Assembly: GCF_009669305.1 (NCBI RefSeq)
Contig: NZ_SADB01000006.1
Span: 124,264-188,263 of the forward strand
DNA from: Ancylomarina sp. 16SWW S1-10-2
Lineage (GTDB): Bacteria; Bacteroidota; Bacteroidia; Bacteroidales; Marinifilaceae
Length of the DNA stretch: 64,000 bases
Reading direction: 5' to 3'
Positions 45,208-54,648 of the stretch are shown in pieces. The notes below the pieces were generated by a model that saw only the letters and a program-made list of their open reading frames with translations, did not search any database and was not told the DNA's origin. The translations under genes and the position numbers were made by a program. How positions within the stretch are numbered: position 1 is the stretch's first letter; every line of letters starts with the position of its first letter.

Positions 45208-46428
45208 ATGATAAAACTAAGCACTATGGAAATACCAAAGAATACAAAAGGAGTCATTGGAATTTTAACCGGAGGTGGTGATGTACCAGGTCTAAACCCT
45301 GCTATTCGTGCAGTAACCATCAGGGCTTTACGAGAAGGTTATACCGTTATTGGTATCCGAAAAGGATGGAACGGACTTGTTGATATTATCCGTGATAAAA
45401 AAGTAGATAACAGTGAAAATTACTCTCTTCTTACTGAAGAATTAGTCAATAGAGTTGGTCGAACTGGTGGAACCTTTTTGCACAGCTCACGTATGAACCC
45501 TTCAAAAACATCAAAAGCTCATGTCCCAATACACTTGCAAGACAAATATAAGGATGAGATTAATGATCTTACTGAAGAAGTTCTAGCTAATCTAGCTTTT
45601 CTCAATATCGATTACTTGATTCCGATTGGTGGAGACGACACATTAAGTTATGCTGTACGTTTGTATAAAGAAGGCTTTAAAGTGATTGCCATTCCAAAAA
45701 CCATGGATAATGATGTTCCCGGAACAGATTATTGCATCGGTTTCAGTACCTGTATTACCCGAACCATTTCATTAACCCATAGTTTAAGAACTTCGGCAGG
45801 ATCGCATGAGCGTTTTTTGGTACTTGAAGTATTTGGTCGTTATGCCGGTTTCACGTCAATATTACCAACATTGGCAGGAGCAGCTAACCGTTGTGTTATT
45901 CCCGAACATAAATTCGATATTAACCGACTCACCGAACTTATGATAGAGGATCGATTTAAAAACCCCAGTAAATATTCAGTCGTTCTAGTTTCTGAAGGAG
46001 CTGCATTTAGTGGTGAAGATATGATTTTTAAAGGTAGCGTTATGGACGACTATGGACATAAAAAGCTGGGCGGTATTGGTGAAAGAGTTTCCGACCAAAT
46101 GAAACACTTATCTCCACAATACAACAAAGGTGTACCTGTGGATGTAATTAATCAGAAACTCGGATATTTAGTTCGATGTGGTGACCCTGATGCCATAGAT
46201 TCTATTGTACCCATGGCCTTTGGTAATCTAGCTCTCGATTTAATTATAAAAGGTGTACACGGACGTTTAATAACGCTTAGAAATGGACGTTACGACAATG
46301 CTCCCATCGATATTGTAACTAGCTCAAAAAAAATAGTCGATATCGATCGTTATTATAACACTGATCGTTTACGTCCAAAATACAACAGTTTTGAGCTACA
46401 ACCTTTATTCCTTATGACGAGCATCTAA
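45208..46428 (+). CDS. 6-phosphofructokinase, probably PPi-dependent
   Basis: 406 residues (ATG at 45208; ATG at 45226 is alternative). Family motifs: ILTGGGDVPGLNPAIRA (19-35), IPIGGDDTLSYA (138-149), AIPKTMDNDVPG (161-172) and a long insertion before the C-terminal NPSKYSVVLVSEGA. ATP enzymes normally have a Gly after GGD and a Gly in PGTIDND; here both are replaced (GGDD; PKTMDND). Asp and Lys at those two positions are the recognised signature of pyrophosphate-dependent enzymes. Cytoplasmic, glycolysis or gluconeogenesis. Followed by a terminator. Confidence 0.88.
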   Translation: MIKLSTMEIPKNTKGVIGILTGGGDVPGLNPAIRAVTIRALREGYTVIGIRKGWNGLVDIIRDKKVDNSENYSLLTEELVNRVGRTGGTFLHSSRMNPSKTSKAHVPIHLQDKYKDEINDLTEEVLANLAFLNIDYLIPIGGDDTLSYAVRLYKEGFKVIAIPKTMDNDVPGTDYCIGFSTCITRTISLTHSLRTSAGSHERFLVLEVFGRYAGFTSILPTLAGAANRCVIPEHKFDINRLTELMIEDRFKNPSKYSVVLVSEGAAFSGEDMIFKGSVMDDYGHKKLGGIGERVSDQMKHLSPQYNKGVPVDVINQKLGYLVRCGDPDAIDSIVPMAFGNLALDLIIKGVHGRLITLRNGRYDNAPIDIVTSSKKIVDIDRYYNTDRLRPKYNSFELQPLFLMTSI

Positions 46429-46467
46429 TAATTAAGACTCTCAAAAGGAATTCGAAAGATAATAAAC

Positions 46468-46505
46468 AAGCCTTTATGACTAGAGTTTTATGGTCATAAA
46501 GGCTT
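46468..46505 (+). terminator. Terminator of the phosphofructokinase gene
   Basis: AAGCCTTTATGAC / GTCATAAAGGCTT, 13-bp perfect stem, loop of 12, followed by AATTATTT. Confidence 0.85.
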
Positions 46506-46664
46506 AATTATTTGGTAACATAATCAAACTATCTTAGCTCATTACATCTCTTTTCAATTAATTTGATTATTTTTATACTGTCCTTCACGGGCGTCCTACT
46601 ATTTCAACCATCCCATTTTTATTAACTCAGCTGAATTTCATTCAGCAAAACAAACTTATTTTGT

Positions 46665-47297
46665 ATGTTAGAATTTTTAGGTATCTCCATTTTGGAATGG
46701 TTAGGTTATGCAGCGTCGATAATCGTATTTGTGTCACTGTCTATGACTTCAATTGTCAAACTCAGATGGTATAATATGTTAGGTGCTGCCCTATTTTCAC
46801 TCTATGGCTTTTTAATTGGATCGTACCCAGTAGCCTTTATGAACTTTCTAATTGTTTGCACCAATATTTATTACTTGGTAAAAATGAATAAGCACAAAGA
46901 AAGCTTCAAAGTCATTGAACTTAATGGCAATGATGGAATTTTAAACTATTATCTCGATTCATATAAAAAGGATATAGCTAAATTCTTCCCTAACTTTAAA
47001 AGTGCTGAAGGCAAACTTAGCATATTTGTACTACGCGATATGGCGGTTGCAGGTATTTTTATTGGCGAAGTTAAAGGTGATACATTCCAAATAGATATTG
47101 ATTATGCTCTACCTCAATACCGCGATTTTAAGGTAGCCAATTACCTTTATAACAAATTAAGCGAAGTTCTTTCAGAACATCAGGTTAAGTCTGTAGTTTG
47201 TGATTCTGAGATTGAAGACAACCTGAAATATATTAAGAGAATGGGATTCAAAGCATCTAATCAGGATGGTAAAAAAGTGATGAGCAAAACACTATAA
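46665..47297 (+). CDS. YgjV-like membrane domain fused to GNAT-like domain
   Basis: 210 residues. Residues 1-75 have about three hydrophobic helices of the YgjV/inner membrane type (LEWLGYAASIIVFVSLSMTS and GAALFSLYGFLIGSYPVAFM). Residues 90-210 look like a GNAT acyltransferase fold: VAGIFIGEVKGDTFQIDIDY, YRDFKVANYLYNKLSEVLS and a final YIKRMGFKAS typical of the GNAT C-terminus. Which molecule it modifies is unknown; membrane tethering suggests a lipid or membrane-near substrate. Monocistronic with its own terminator. Confidence 0.65.
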   Translation: MLEFLGISILEWLGYAASIIVFVSLSMTSIVKLRWYNMLGAALFSLYGFLIGSYPVAFMNFLIVCTNIYYLVKMNKHKESFKVIELNGNDGILNYYLDSYKKDIAKFFPNFKSAEGKLSIFVLRDMAVAGIFIGEVKGDTFQIDIDYALPQYRDFKVANYLYNKLSEVLSEHQVKSVVCDSEIEDNLKYIKRMGFKASNQDGKKVMSKTL

Positions 47298-47325
47298 TGA
47301 CCACAAACTTAAAGTATGATATTAG

Positions 47326-47358
47326 AAATCCTCAGAGTATGTCGCTTTGAGGATTTTT
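47326..47358 (+). terminator. Terminator of the YgjV-GNAT gene
   Basis: AAATCCTCA / TGAGGATTT with a 14-base loop and a T run at the end, 28 bp after the stop. Confidence 0.8.
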
Positions 47359-47482
47359 GTATTCACACCTCTTCGTAATATTCCAAAACAAAAATATCAT
47401 ATCAACTAACAAAGTCTGTTTTAGTCTCTAAAATTAATAGCTACACGGGAACTATTCTAGAAATAACTTTTGTTCTAGATGT

Positions 47483-48118
47483 TTATGGCTTGAGAATATC
47501 ATTGAGCAAATAAACTGCTTTTTCGCATTTAGCCATCGAATCTATTTGCTTGTTGAATTTTGGTGGTAACATAGCGGGTGTAATTTGAGAAACGATACCA
47601 TTATTTTTCACCACATTTCCATCTTCGCAAGTACGACCGTATTTGCAGGTATAGCATTGAGAAAAAGCACCAACTAAAAATTTAGAGATCACTTTCATTT
47701 TATTCATCACCAAAAAATGGTCTACAATTTTAAGGACCTGACTATTTTCCTCATCGGTAGCGTAACCCGTAGAAAAAATAACAGCAGGTTTATCTTTTAA
47801 AAGGAAAGCGCCTTGGTGGCGAAAGCAAAAGCACCTTTCCAGTAAACTATGCGATAAAGCATTGGGAACATCGTAATAGTTGGGTATTCCCAGTACAATG
47901 GCATCGGCTTTTACCATCAATTCGGCTATTTCCAAAAAATCATCCTCAACAACGCAATGATTGTCTTTGGTGCATCCCAAACAACTAATGCAACCACTAA
48001 TGTGCTTACCAGCCAGTGAAATAAATTTTGTTTCGCCTTCGCATTTCGAAAGCATATATTTTACCGCATTGGCAGTAATACCATTGGGTCTTGGGCTACC
48101 TGAAATTCCTAATATCAT
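47483..48118 (-). CDS. NADPH-dependent FMN reductase/flavodoxin-fold protein with extra cysteines
   Basis: 211 residues. Flavodoxin-like fold: LGISGSPRPNGITANAVKYM (3-22) binds FMN phosphate, and VLGIPNYYDVPNALSHSLLERC follows. Two cysteine clusters, ISGCISCLGCTKDNHC (about 40-55) and CYTCKYGRTC (about 155-164), resemble iron-sulfur flavoproteins, in which one cluster holds a 4Fe-4S centre. It may reduce quinones or nitro compounds. On the same strand as the PNPOx-like gene but separated from it by 167 bp; shared control by the TetR protein is possible but not shown. Confidence 0.75.
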   Translation of the reverse strand: MILGISGSPRPNGITANAVKYMLSKCEGETKFISLAGKHISGCISCLGCTKDNHCVVEDDFLEIAELMVKADAIVLGIPNYYDVPNALSHSLLERCFCFRHQGAFLLKDKPAVIFSTGYATDEENSQVLKIVDHFLVMNKMKVISKFLVGAFSQCYTCKYGRTCEDGNVVKNNGIVSQITPAMLPPKFNKQIDSMAKCEKAVYLLNDILKP

Positions 48119-48285
48119 AAACTTATATGCCTTTTGAGATGTGTTTATTCTATAAGCTATGAATTTATAGCTGTTTTATATCGACAAAAAATGCGATTAA
48201 CAAAAAGTGGAACACCTTGCTCTGGTTCTCAATCTAAAACAATCGATACCTTAGAAACAAGGTGCTCGTAACTTTTGTATTTTCC

Positions 48286-48681
48286 TTATGCGATTTTCTT
48301 ACCTGCATTGGCTCCAGCACCTTGATCGAATGCTTCAAGAGGTTCGAATAACCATAAACCTCGGCATGGCAAACCTAATTTTTCCAATTCAGCTTTTGCA
48401 GCTTCAAAAAGTGGGCCTTCTGTTTGGCGTTCCTTAACTTTTGCCACCACTTGATACGATTCCATGCCTTTTACAGCTAAAACACTAACTGTTTTGTTCA
48501 CTTGTAAATTTTTTGAAGTGCTTTGCATTAAAACTTCAGCAGCGCAAATTAAATCGGCTTCGGGAGCCATTGTACTTCCAACAACAACAGAGTGTGGAAT
48601 GCCTTCGGCAGATACTGTAGTTAATACTTTGGTTGCTTCTTTGTCATTTAAAAGGTTGACTACCTGTTCTGGCATTTTCAT
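48286..48681 (-). CDS. Pyridoxamine-phosphate-oxidase-like flavin-binding protein
   Basis: 131 residues of the split-barrel FMN-binding family: MPEQVVNLLNDKEATKVLTT and the ATVSAEGIPHSVVVGS pattern, then LQVNKTVSVLAVKG. No full pyridoxine oxidase signature, so it is a general flavin-linked reductase or haem/sulfur-related protein. An 18-bp perfect TetR-type palindrome lies 40 bp upstream of its start at 48738-48721, and the tetR gene ends just beyond it, so this is the probable target gene. Confidence 0.7.
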   Translation of the reverse strand: MKMPEQVVNLLNDKEATKVLTTVSAEGIPHSVVVGSTMAPEADLICAAEVLMQSTSKNLQVNKTVSVLAVKGMESYQVVAKVKERQTEGPLFEAAKAELEKLGLPCRGLWLFEPLEAFDQGAGANAGKKIA

Positions 48682-48720
48682 AATATGTCTTTTTTTATTA
48701 TTAATAGAGTTCCTTTTGAT

Positions 48721-48738
48721 ACTAACCGATCGGTTAGT
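48721..48738. promoter_or_regulatory. TetR-type operator upstream of the PNPOx-like gene
   Basis: Perfect palindrome ACTAACCGATCGGTTAGT. The same core, with one change, stands upstream of tetR at 49339-49356, so both genes are probably controlled by the TetR protein encoded between them. Confidence 0.85.
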
Positions 48739-48753
48739 TTAATGGAAAATTTT

Positions 48754-49317
48754 TTAAATATTTTCAAACGTTGTTTCAATAAAGGCTTCCAAATCTTTAT
48801 GATCAAAAATTTTAGATGCATTGGATAAACCCTGTTTGGCAATCAATAAGTAAGTGGCTTCTTTATTGATTCGTTCTTGACTTTTATGCGTATCACTTGC
48901 TAACTTTTCAGCGAAAAGAGCTTTAAGTATTTCTGTAAAATCAAAAATTTTCATTCTGATTAGAGCATCGCCCTTCGCTCCTAATTCTCCTGACGTATTC
49001 GTTAATAAGCATCCTTTTCCAATGTCATTTTCCTTTGAAAAAATTAGAAAATCGTAAAAGAACTGTTTGATGGCCTCTTTCCCCTTACTTGATTCTTTAA
49101 GCGTAGTAAGTAAAGGCTGTAGTTTATTTTTATAGCATTTAAGGCTTTCTAAAAAAACACCTTGTTTGCTTCCAAAACTCGAGTAGATTGAAAATTTATT
49201 GATGCCCATGGCTTTCTCCAACGAACTCATAGAAGTTGATTCATAACCATTTCGCCAAAAAAGCTCGGTTGCTTTTTCAATCACTTCATTTTCCTTATAT
49301 GCTTTTTGTCTAGCCAT
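48754..49317 (-). CDS. TetR-family transcriptional repressor
   Basis: 187 residues. N-terminal helix-turn-helix: EVIEKATELFWRNGYESTSMSSLEKAMGINKFSIYSSFGSKQGVF (about 8-52), the family signature; the C-terminal ligand-binding helices include a GCLLTNTSGELGAKGDALI stretch. It likely represses the PNPOx-like gene and itself: operator palindromes lie in both upstream regions, and the one at its own gene overlaps the -7 box TAGTTTTG. The ligand is unknown. Confidence 0.88.
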   Translation of the reverse strand: MARQKAYKENEVIEKATELFWRNGYESTSMSSLEKAMGINKFSIYSSFGSKQGVFLESLKCYKNKLQPLLTTLKESSKGKEAIKQFFYDFLIFSKENDIGKGCLLTNTSGELGAKGDALIRMKIFDFTEILKALFAEKLASDTHKSQERINKEATYLLIAKQGLSNASKIFDHKDLEAFIETTFENI

Positions 49318-49338
49318 GCTGATGTATTAGACTTCAAA

Positions 49339-49356
49339 ACTAACTGATCGGTTAGA
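49339..49356. promoter_or_regulatory. TetR-type operator overlapping the tetR promoter
   Basis: Read on the minus strand as CTAACCGATCAGTTAG, directly joined to the -7 box TAGTTTTG (same bases GTTAGTTTTG). One mismatch from the perfect operator at 48721-48738. Binding here would block tetR transcription. Confidence 0.8.
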
Positions 49357-49463
49357 AATAAACAAGAATTTAAGTTTTTTTAAGAATGAAATTCAAAATA
49401 AAATTAGTTTTGGCTATTTATACTGATTGATATCAGGTCAGTTGAAATTCTGCAAAAACCCTT

Positions 49464-52388
49464 TTAACCCACCATACCATGAACAAATACCTCCACAAAT
49501 TCCTTCATTCGGTTAAGTATTCGAACGCCTATTTCTCTTGCTTTAAGTATGCTTGGTCTATGGTCTAAACATTTAAAAACATCATCGCGAATGGGTTCCT
49601 GTCCGCTATAGATATAGGAGTCGATTAAGGATTTAAACTGGGCTTTATCCAAACTTTCTTCTTCGCATAGTTTACCCAAGGCCAATACTTTTTGGTCTTG
49701 CCAATATTGATCAAACTCTTCCTCTATCTTATCGGCATCGAGAATAGTCGGTAAATTCTCTTCAATAAATTTTTCGATGAGTTCTCGTTTGCTACGCAGC
49801 ATTACATCGCCACCTAGTAAGTCGATAATGGCTTTTTTCTGAGCTGCAGCACTTGTCGTATCTGTGATTTTTAACTTAGCCAATAGTTTAATGATATAAG
49901 CCACATTCACACGATCTCGGTGAATCAATTCCAATTCAAAATCGATATCATCTAAAATCGATACCTTCTCTTTTTGCTTCTCACGTTTTACCTTCTCGTA
50001 TAAATCGAGATACTTACCTTTGTAGTCTTCATACTCTTGTTCATCTAGTGGCAAATCTTCCCAATTGAAGTCGGTATACGATTGTAAAACATTGAGGTTA
50101 CGCATCAGTTTTCTAAAGGCTTGTACAAAGGCAGCCTCATCTTCCTCTGACTCTAAATCGTTTACTGTTTGATAGGTTGGTGCTATCTCCTTAAGATTTT
50201 TAAGAGCTTCATCAAACTTCTTAGCTATATCCTTATATTCAGGCATAACAACCACTTCAATGGCCTCTTTATTCGAGAACAAGGTGATGGCATCGTCGGT
50301 AGCTTGTTTCAGATTTCGGAAACACAATATATTGCCTTGCGACTTTTGCTCGCCTAAAATACGATTGGTACGAGAGAAGGCTTGTATTAATCCATGTTGC
50401 TTTAAGTTCTTATCTACATACAAGGTGTTTACCTTTTTCGCATCAAAACCAGTTAACATCATGCCAACTACAATAACGATGTCTAACCGATCTTTTTCAT
50501 CGTTAAATGTGGTTTTTTCTCTATCCTTAAAACGCTTGCTGATGTCTTTAAAATAGCCTTCGAAAAGCTTACTGTCCTTAGTGGTATAATTGGTATTATA
50601 CATTTTGTTGTAATCACCAACAAAGCCTTCTAACTTATCTCTTGTGTGGCTCGATTGATATGCCACTTGTGCTTCGGCAGCCTGATCTAGTTCAAAATCA
50701 GGCAAAAAATCCTGAGCATTTTCATCATCCTCGTTGGCTCCATAGGTAAAAATGGTGGCAATGCGTAAATCGTGCTCTCCTGCCAATTTCTTTTGTTGGA
50801 ATAGCTCATAATAGGCAATAGCTGCACCTATATCGCTTACTGCAAAAATGGCCGAGTAATCTTTATTAAAAGTTTTTCTGTTGTGATTGGCAATAATGTA
50901 ATCGACAACACTTTCCAGATATTTTGGATCTTCAAAAACTTCTTTTTTATTGATATCTTCAACCATTTGGTCGAATTTAGGCTTGTTTTTATGCTTAAAA
51001 ACGCTGTAATACTCTATACCAAACTTCAATACGTTTTCGTCACGTATGGCATCGGTAATCACATATTTGTGCAAGCACTTGCCAAACAAATCTTTGGTGG
51101 TTCGCTTTCCCAAATCATTTTTAGAGGCATTCTCGGCAAAAATGGGTGTGCCTGTAAAACCAAACAATTGACTTTGAGCAAAGAACTTGGTAATTCTCTC
51201 GTGGGTTTCTCCAAACTGAGAACGGTGACATTCGTCGAATATGAAAACAAAACGCTCATTTTTCAGCTGCTCCAATTGTTTAGCGTAACGATCTGAAATG
51301 GCATTGTTTAGTTTCTGTATGGTGGTAATAATTAAATCTGATTCTTTACGTACGCCCTTTTTATCTTTAAACTTACCTAAAAACTGATTCACCAAGCTGC
51401 TGGTGTTATCAGTAGAATCAACACTTCCATCCTTAAAAGAATTGAACTCTTGCATGGTTTGATAATCCAAATCTTTACGATCTACCACAAACACAACTTT
51501 ATAAACCTCGGGCAAATCCATTAAAATTTGACTGGTTTTAAAAGAAGTTAAGGTTTTACCCGAACCTGTGGTATGCCAGATGTAGGCATTGTCTGTATTG
51601 GTTTTTACTTGTTTAATGAGCGCCTCGGTAGCAAAGTATTGGTATGGACGAAGCACCATTAAAATTTTAAGCGTTTCGTTAATTACAATGTAGTTGGCAA
51701 TCATTTTACCCAAATGATCGGGATTGAGAAATGCAGCAGCAAACTCATCTAATTCTGTAATATTTTTGTTGGTAGCATCAGCCCAAAAGAAGGTTTGCTT
51801 AACAGATTGCAATTTGTTGTTGGCTAAATATTTGGTATCGCCACCATTACTAATTACAAATAACTGCACATATTGAAACAAACCATGATTGCTCCAAAAT
51901 GAATGCTTTTGGTAACGATTAATCTGATTAAAAGCTTCTTTAATTTCTAAACCTCTACGCTTGAGTTCTATTTGAACCAGTGGCAAACCATTCACCAATA
52001 AAGTTACATCGTAACGGTTTTTAAAGGAGCCTTCTTGCGATACTTGATTTGTGACTTGAAATAAGTTGTTGTTCCAATTTTCTGAATCGAAAAATCGAAC
52101 ATAGGCTACCTCGGTTGGTGCGTTTGGTGAGCTTGCCGAACCATCTTGGGTGAAGCTAAATCGATCTCTAAGCGTTTTGGCTTTTTCGAACACATTGCCT
52201 TTGGCTAAATGGTTGAGAATGCCATCGAACTCTTTATCGGTATAAGTAGCTTTATTAAAAGCCTCTAATTGTGTCTTTAAATTGGAAACCAAAGCATCAC
52301 CATCCATTACTTTAACAGATTGGTAGCCCAAACCTACTAATTGCTTTATTAAGTTATTTTCTAGTTTTGCTTCTGACTGGTGCATCAT
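49464..52388 (-). CDS. hsdR: Type I restriction enzyme HsdR
   Basis: 974 residues. N-terminal PD-ExK nuclease: NRYDVTLLVNGLPLVQIELK (about 124-143, with D and ELK residues). SF2 helicase motor: IWHTTGSGKTLTSFKTS (Walker A, about 273), FIFDECHRSQFG (DECH box, about 383) and GFTGTPIF (motif III). The C-terminal helical part mediates HsdM contact. EcoR124-like layout. Last gene of the RM locus; start 3 bp after the GIY-YIG stop, so the two are translationally close. Confidence 0.94.
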   Translation of the reverse strand: MMHQSEAKLENNLIKQLVGLGYQSVKVMDGDALVSNLKTQLEAFNKATYTDKEFDGILNHLAKGNVFEKAKTLRDRFSFTQDGSASSPNAPTEVAYVRFFDSENWNNNLFQVTNQVSQEGSFKNRYDVTLLVNGLPLVQIELKRRGLEIKEAFNQINRYQKHSFWSNHGLFQYVQLFVISNGGDTKYLANNKLQSVKQTFFWADATNKNITELDEFAAAFLNPDHLGKMIANYIVINETLKILMVLRPYQYFATEALIKQVKTNTDNAYIWHTTGSGKTLTSFKTSQILMDLPEVYKVVFVVDRKDLDYQTMQEFNSFKDGSVDSTDNTSSLVNQFLGKFKDKKGVRKESDLIITTIQKLNNAISDRYAKQLEQLKNERFVFIFDECHRSQFGETHERITKFFAQSQLFGFTGTPIFAENASKNDLGKRTTKDLFGKCLHKYVITDAIRDENVLKFGIEYYSVFKHKNKPKFDQMVEDINKKEVFEDPKYLESVVDYIIANHNRKTFNKDYSAIFAVSDIGAAIAYYELFQQKKLAGEHDLRIATIFTYGANEDDENAQDFLPDFELDQAAEAQVAYQSSHTRDKLEGFVGDYNKMYNTNYTTKDSKLFEGYFKDISKRFKDREKTTFNDEKDRLDIVIVVGMMLTGFDAKKVNTLYVDKNLKQHGLIQAFSRTNRILGEQKSQGNILCFRNLKQATDDAITLFSNKEAIEVVVMPEYKDIAKKFDEALKNLKEIAPTYQTVNDLESEEDEAAFVQAFRKLMRNLNVLQSYTDFNWEDLPLDEQEYEDYKGKYLDLYEKVKREKQKEKVSILDDIDFELELIHRDRVNVAYIIKLLAKLKITDTTSAAAQKKAIIDLLGGDVMLRSKRELIEKFIEENLPTILDADKIEEEFDQYWQDQKVLALGKLCEEESLDKAQFKSLIDSYIYSGQEPIRDDVFKCLDHRPSILKAREIGVRILNRMKEFVEVFVHGMVG

Positions 52389-52391
52389 TTT

Positions 52392-52682
52392 CTACATTAT
52401 GTTTTCATATAAATCCTGCCAATTGGGATTTATACTTTCAATACATTCTATTTTTTTTGCCCTACTGCCTGCCTTTAATTGTTTTTCTCTACTTATAGCA
52501 TCGCCTATCGTTTGAAATATTTCGTAATACACTAGCTTACTCAAATTATACCTTGCTGTAAACGATTTTTTGTCGAGTTTTTCTTTATGCTGTGCTATGC
52601 GCTCTTGCAAATTAGAAGTTACCCCAACATAAAGCGTGGTGTTATTTTTATTAGTTAGTATGTAAACGAATCCTTGTTTCAT
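52392..52682 (-). CDS. GIY-YIG nuclease-like protein
   Basis: 96 residues from ATG at 52682 (MKQGFVYILTN). The longer frame upstream is translation of the palindromic repeat and is not part of the gene. YVYIL-type GIY motif: FVYILTNKNNTTLYVGVTSNL, then RIAQHKEK and NLSKLVYYE with catalytic Arg and Glu of the UvrC-like/COG2827 family. Probably a small DNA-modifying or repair-linked nuclease; common in this phylum, often near repeats. Between fic and hsdR. Confidence 0.85.
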   Translation of the reverse strand: MKQGFVYILTNKNNTTLYVGVTSNLQERIAQHKEKLDKKSFTARYNLSKLVYYEIFQTIGDAISREKQLKAGSRAKKIECIESINPNWQDLYENIM

Positions 52683-52703
52683 CTCATTTCGTGTTTTCCT
52701 ACT

Positions 52704-52965
52704 CTCCGTCATTGCGAGGCACGAAGCAATCTGTTTCCTTTTGTGCACGGGTGCGAACAGATTGCCGCAGTCGTGCCTCCTTCGCAATGACGGGTTAATG
52801 GTACCTTCTTCCCCGTCATTGCGAACGCAGTGAAGCAATCTCATTCCTTTTGCTAACGGATTGCCACGTTCGTTCCTCTCTCGCAATGACGGGTTAATGG
52901 TACCTCCTTCGCAATGACTGTGTTTCCCCTACCCGTCATTGCGAGGTACGAAGCAATCTCTTCAC
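52704..52965. repeat. Cluster of palindromic repeats between GIY-YIG gene and fic
   Basis: At least four arms of the GTCATTGCGAGG repeat in both orientations: GTCATTGCGAGGCACGAAGC at 52709, its inverted partner ending GCAATGACGGG near 52795, GTCATTGCGAACGCAGTGAAG at 52814, another inverted arm near 52895, and a further direct arm at 52933. Each pair could form a stem. The rest up to 53060 is AT-rich short-word repeats (CATAACTCATAATTC). Confidence 0.85.
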
Positions 52966-53059
52966 TTATGAGCAAAAGCAAAACTTTTAGTTTTCACGAT
53001 ACTCTCACTCATAACTCATCATTTATAATTCAAATCTCATAATTCATAACTCATAATTC

Positions 53060-54592
53060 CTAACTAAAAACCAACACATACTTTCGTTCTATCTCTTCCA
53101 CTTCTGTATCGCTAAGCGATGCAAATTCTTTTTCCATAGCTCTTTGTGAAAGCTTACCTGCATTTTGCTCAAGGAAACGAACCAGTAAGGCTACTAATTT
53201 ATCTGGCATTTCAAATTCATCATCTAAATATCTTTTGAACTCATCATAATTAGTCAGGTAAGTTACTTCATCAGGAATAATATTCTCAATCGTATCGTGC
53301 ACACAGTCGTAAAGAAATTCTGCTTGCTTTGTCGCATCAAAATATCTATAATAATCGAGAGTATCATTCAAAACGTTCACATTATGATCTGTCGTTTCTT
53401 CCCAATCGATAAAATCTAATAAGGGATGTGAAAAATTTTCCAATACCTTACTATAATCATCTAAATGATCAAGTATTGATGAAGAAACAGGGAAAATCAT
53501 CCCTTGTTGTGAGAATTTCTTTTTAGCGAGAACGTGATGAATTAAGTAACGGTGAATTCTTCCGTTTCCATCTTCAAATGGGTGTATAAATATAAAGCCA
53601 AAAGCAATAATTGTTGCCATTAACACAGCATCGAGATCAGAGTTCAATAGCTTATCATTCGTATTTAATAAACCAGTAAGCAATTTGTCCAAGTCATCCC
53701 ATTTTGCCGAAATATGCTCTGGTAGTGGCTCCCCCGACGATCGATCGTGTTCGCCAACAAAGCCTCCCTTTTCACGAAATCCCATGTTAATGAATCGATC
53801 ATTTTCGATAACTATTTGTTGCAAGCGTATGAGCTCTTCTTTGCTTAAATCTTTTGTTCCTGCTTGACCTATGGCCTGTCCCCATCGTGCTGCACGTTTA
53901 CTTTTAGGACTTTCGCCCTCGATGGCAAAGGATGCTTTAGAATCTTTTAATAGTAAGAAAGACGATGCCCGTTGTAAAACATCTTTATGGATACTGCTTA
54001 GGAATGCATTTTTTTTACCAGATACATTGGCATTAATATGTGCTTCTAGTTTTTCAGTTTTAAATAATAAGGGGCAAAAATCTATGGTTCCTGGAAGATT
54101 ATTAATAATGCGATGCCTCGAAGAACGCGTTCCCTCAATAGCATATTGCATTTTATCATCTATTAAGGGCACAAAGTTTTTAATGCTTAAATCCTTAATA
54201 TCAAGTTGCTTTTGCAAAAGCCATTCGTATAGAAACCAAATTTTACGGCTATACTGGCCTGTGGGTTCTAATTGCAATAAGGACATCATTTCTTTTTCGG
54301 ATAGCTTATCGAATAGTTTTTTAAAAAACAGCAGATTGACCCCTTCGTTTTTCAATGCAAATACCAAATGCTTGTACAAGCTATCATCAAAAGCAGTTCT
54401 TGAAGAAAACACCTTCCAGTTTGTCTCACTATAGCTTCGCCTTTTGTCGCTTATAAGTGCTAACTGTTCAGGAAAAGGCATTGTCAATTGCAAAGCTTCA
54501 ATAATAGCACCATAACCAACCAGCGTTGCTTCTTCGGGTGCCTGCCTTCCGTGAAAAACACTTACTTTAAGTGAAAAACAATTATTATTCAT
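53060..54592 (-). CDS. Fic-domain protein (probable AMP transferase)
   Basis: 510 residues from the ATG at 54592; an upstream frame begins only with TTG at 54643. The Fic core HPFEDGNGRIHRYLIHHVL (about 340-358) has all catalytic residues (H, D, N, R). The N-terminal region (VGYGAIIEALQLTMPFPEQL) and a C-terminal winged-helix-like tail (about 450-510) complete a long Fic type. An inhibitory [S/T]xxxE[G/N] motif was not clearly found, so self-restraint is uncertain. Fic proteins transfer AMP or other nucleotides onto proteins. Located between hsdS and hsdR, so it may act as a toxin-like partner or regulator of the RM system. Confidence 0.85.
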   Translation of the reverse strand: MNNNCFSLKVSVFHGRQAPEEATLVGYGAIIEALQLTMPFPEQLALISDKRRSYSETNWKVFSSRTAFDDSLYKHLVFALKNEGVNLLFFKKLFDKLSEKEMMSLLQLEPTGQYSRKIWFLYEWLLQKQLDIKDLSIKNFVPLIDDKMQYAIEGTRSSRHRIINNLPGTIDFCPLLFKTEKLEAHINANVSGKKNAFLSSIHKDVLQRASSFLLLKDSKASFAIEGESPKSKRAARWGQAIGQAGTKDLSKEELIRLQQIVIENDRFINMGFREKGGFVGEHDRSSGEPLPEHISAKWDDLDKLLTGLLNTNDKLLNSDLDAVLMATIIAFGFIFIHPFEDGNGRIHRYLIHHVLAKKKFSQQGMIFPVSSSILDHLDDYSKVLENFSHPLLDFIDWEETTDHNVNVLNDTLDYYRYFDATKQAEFLYDCVHDTIENIIPDEVTYLTNYDEFKRYLDDEFEMPDKLVALLVRFLEQNAGKLSQRAMEKEFASLSDTEVEEIERKYVLVFS

Positions 54593-54648
54593 ACGCTTTG
54601 GTGAAAAATGAATATTTCTATGATGCAAAAAAACTTCTACCAAATATA

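Noticed and set aside
52683-52886. N-terminal extension of the GIY-YIG protein by 68 residues
   Set aside because: That stretch is a translation of the repeat cluster; the conserved domain begins at the ATG at 52682.
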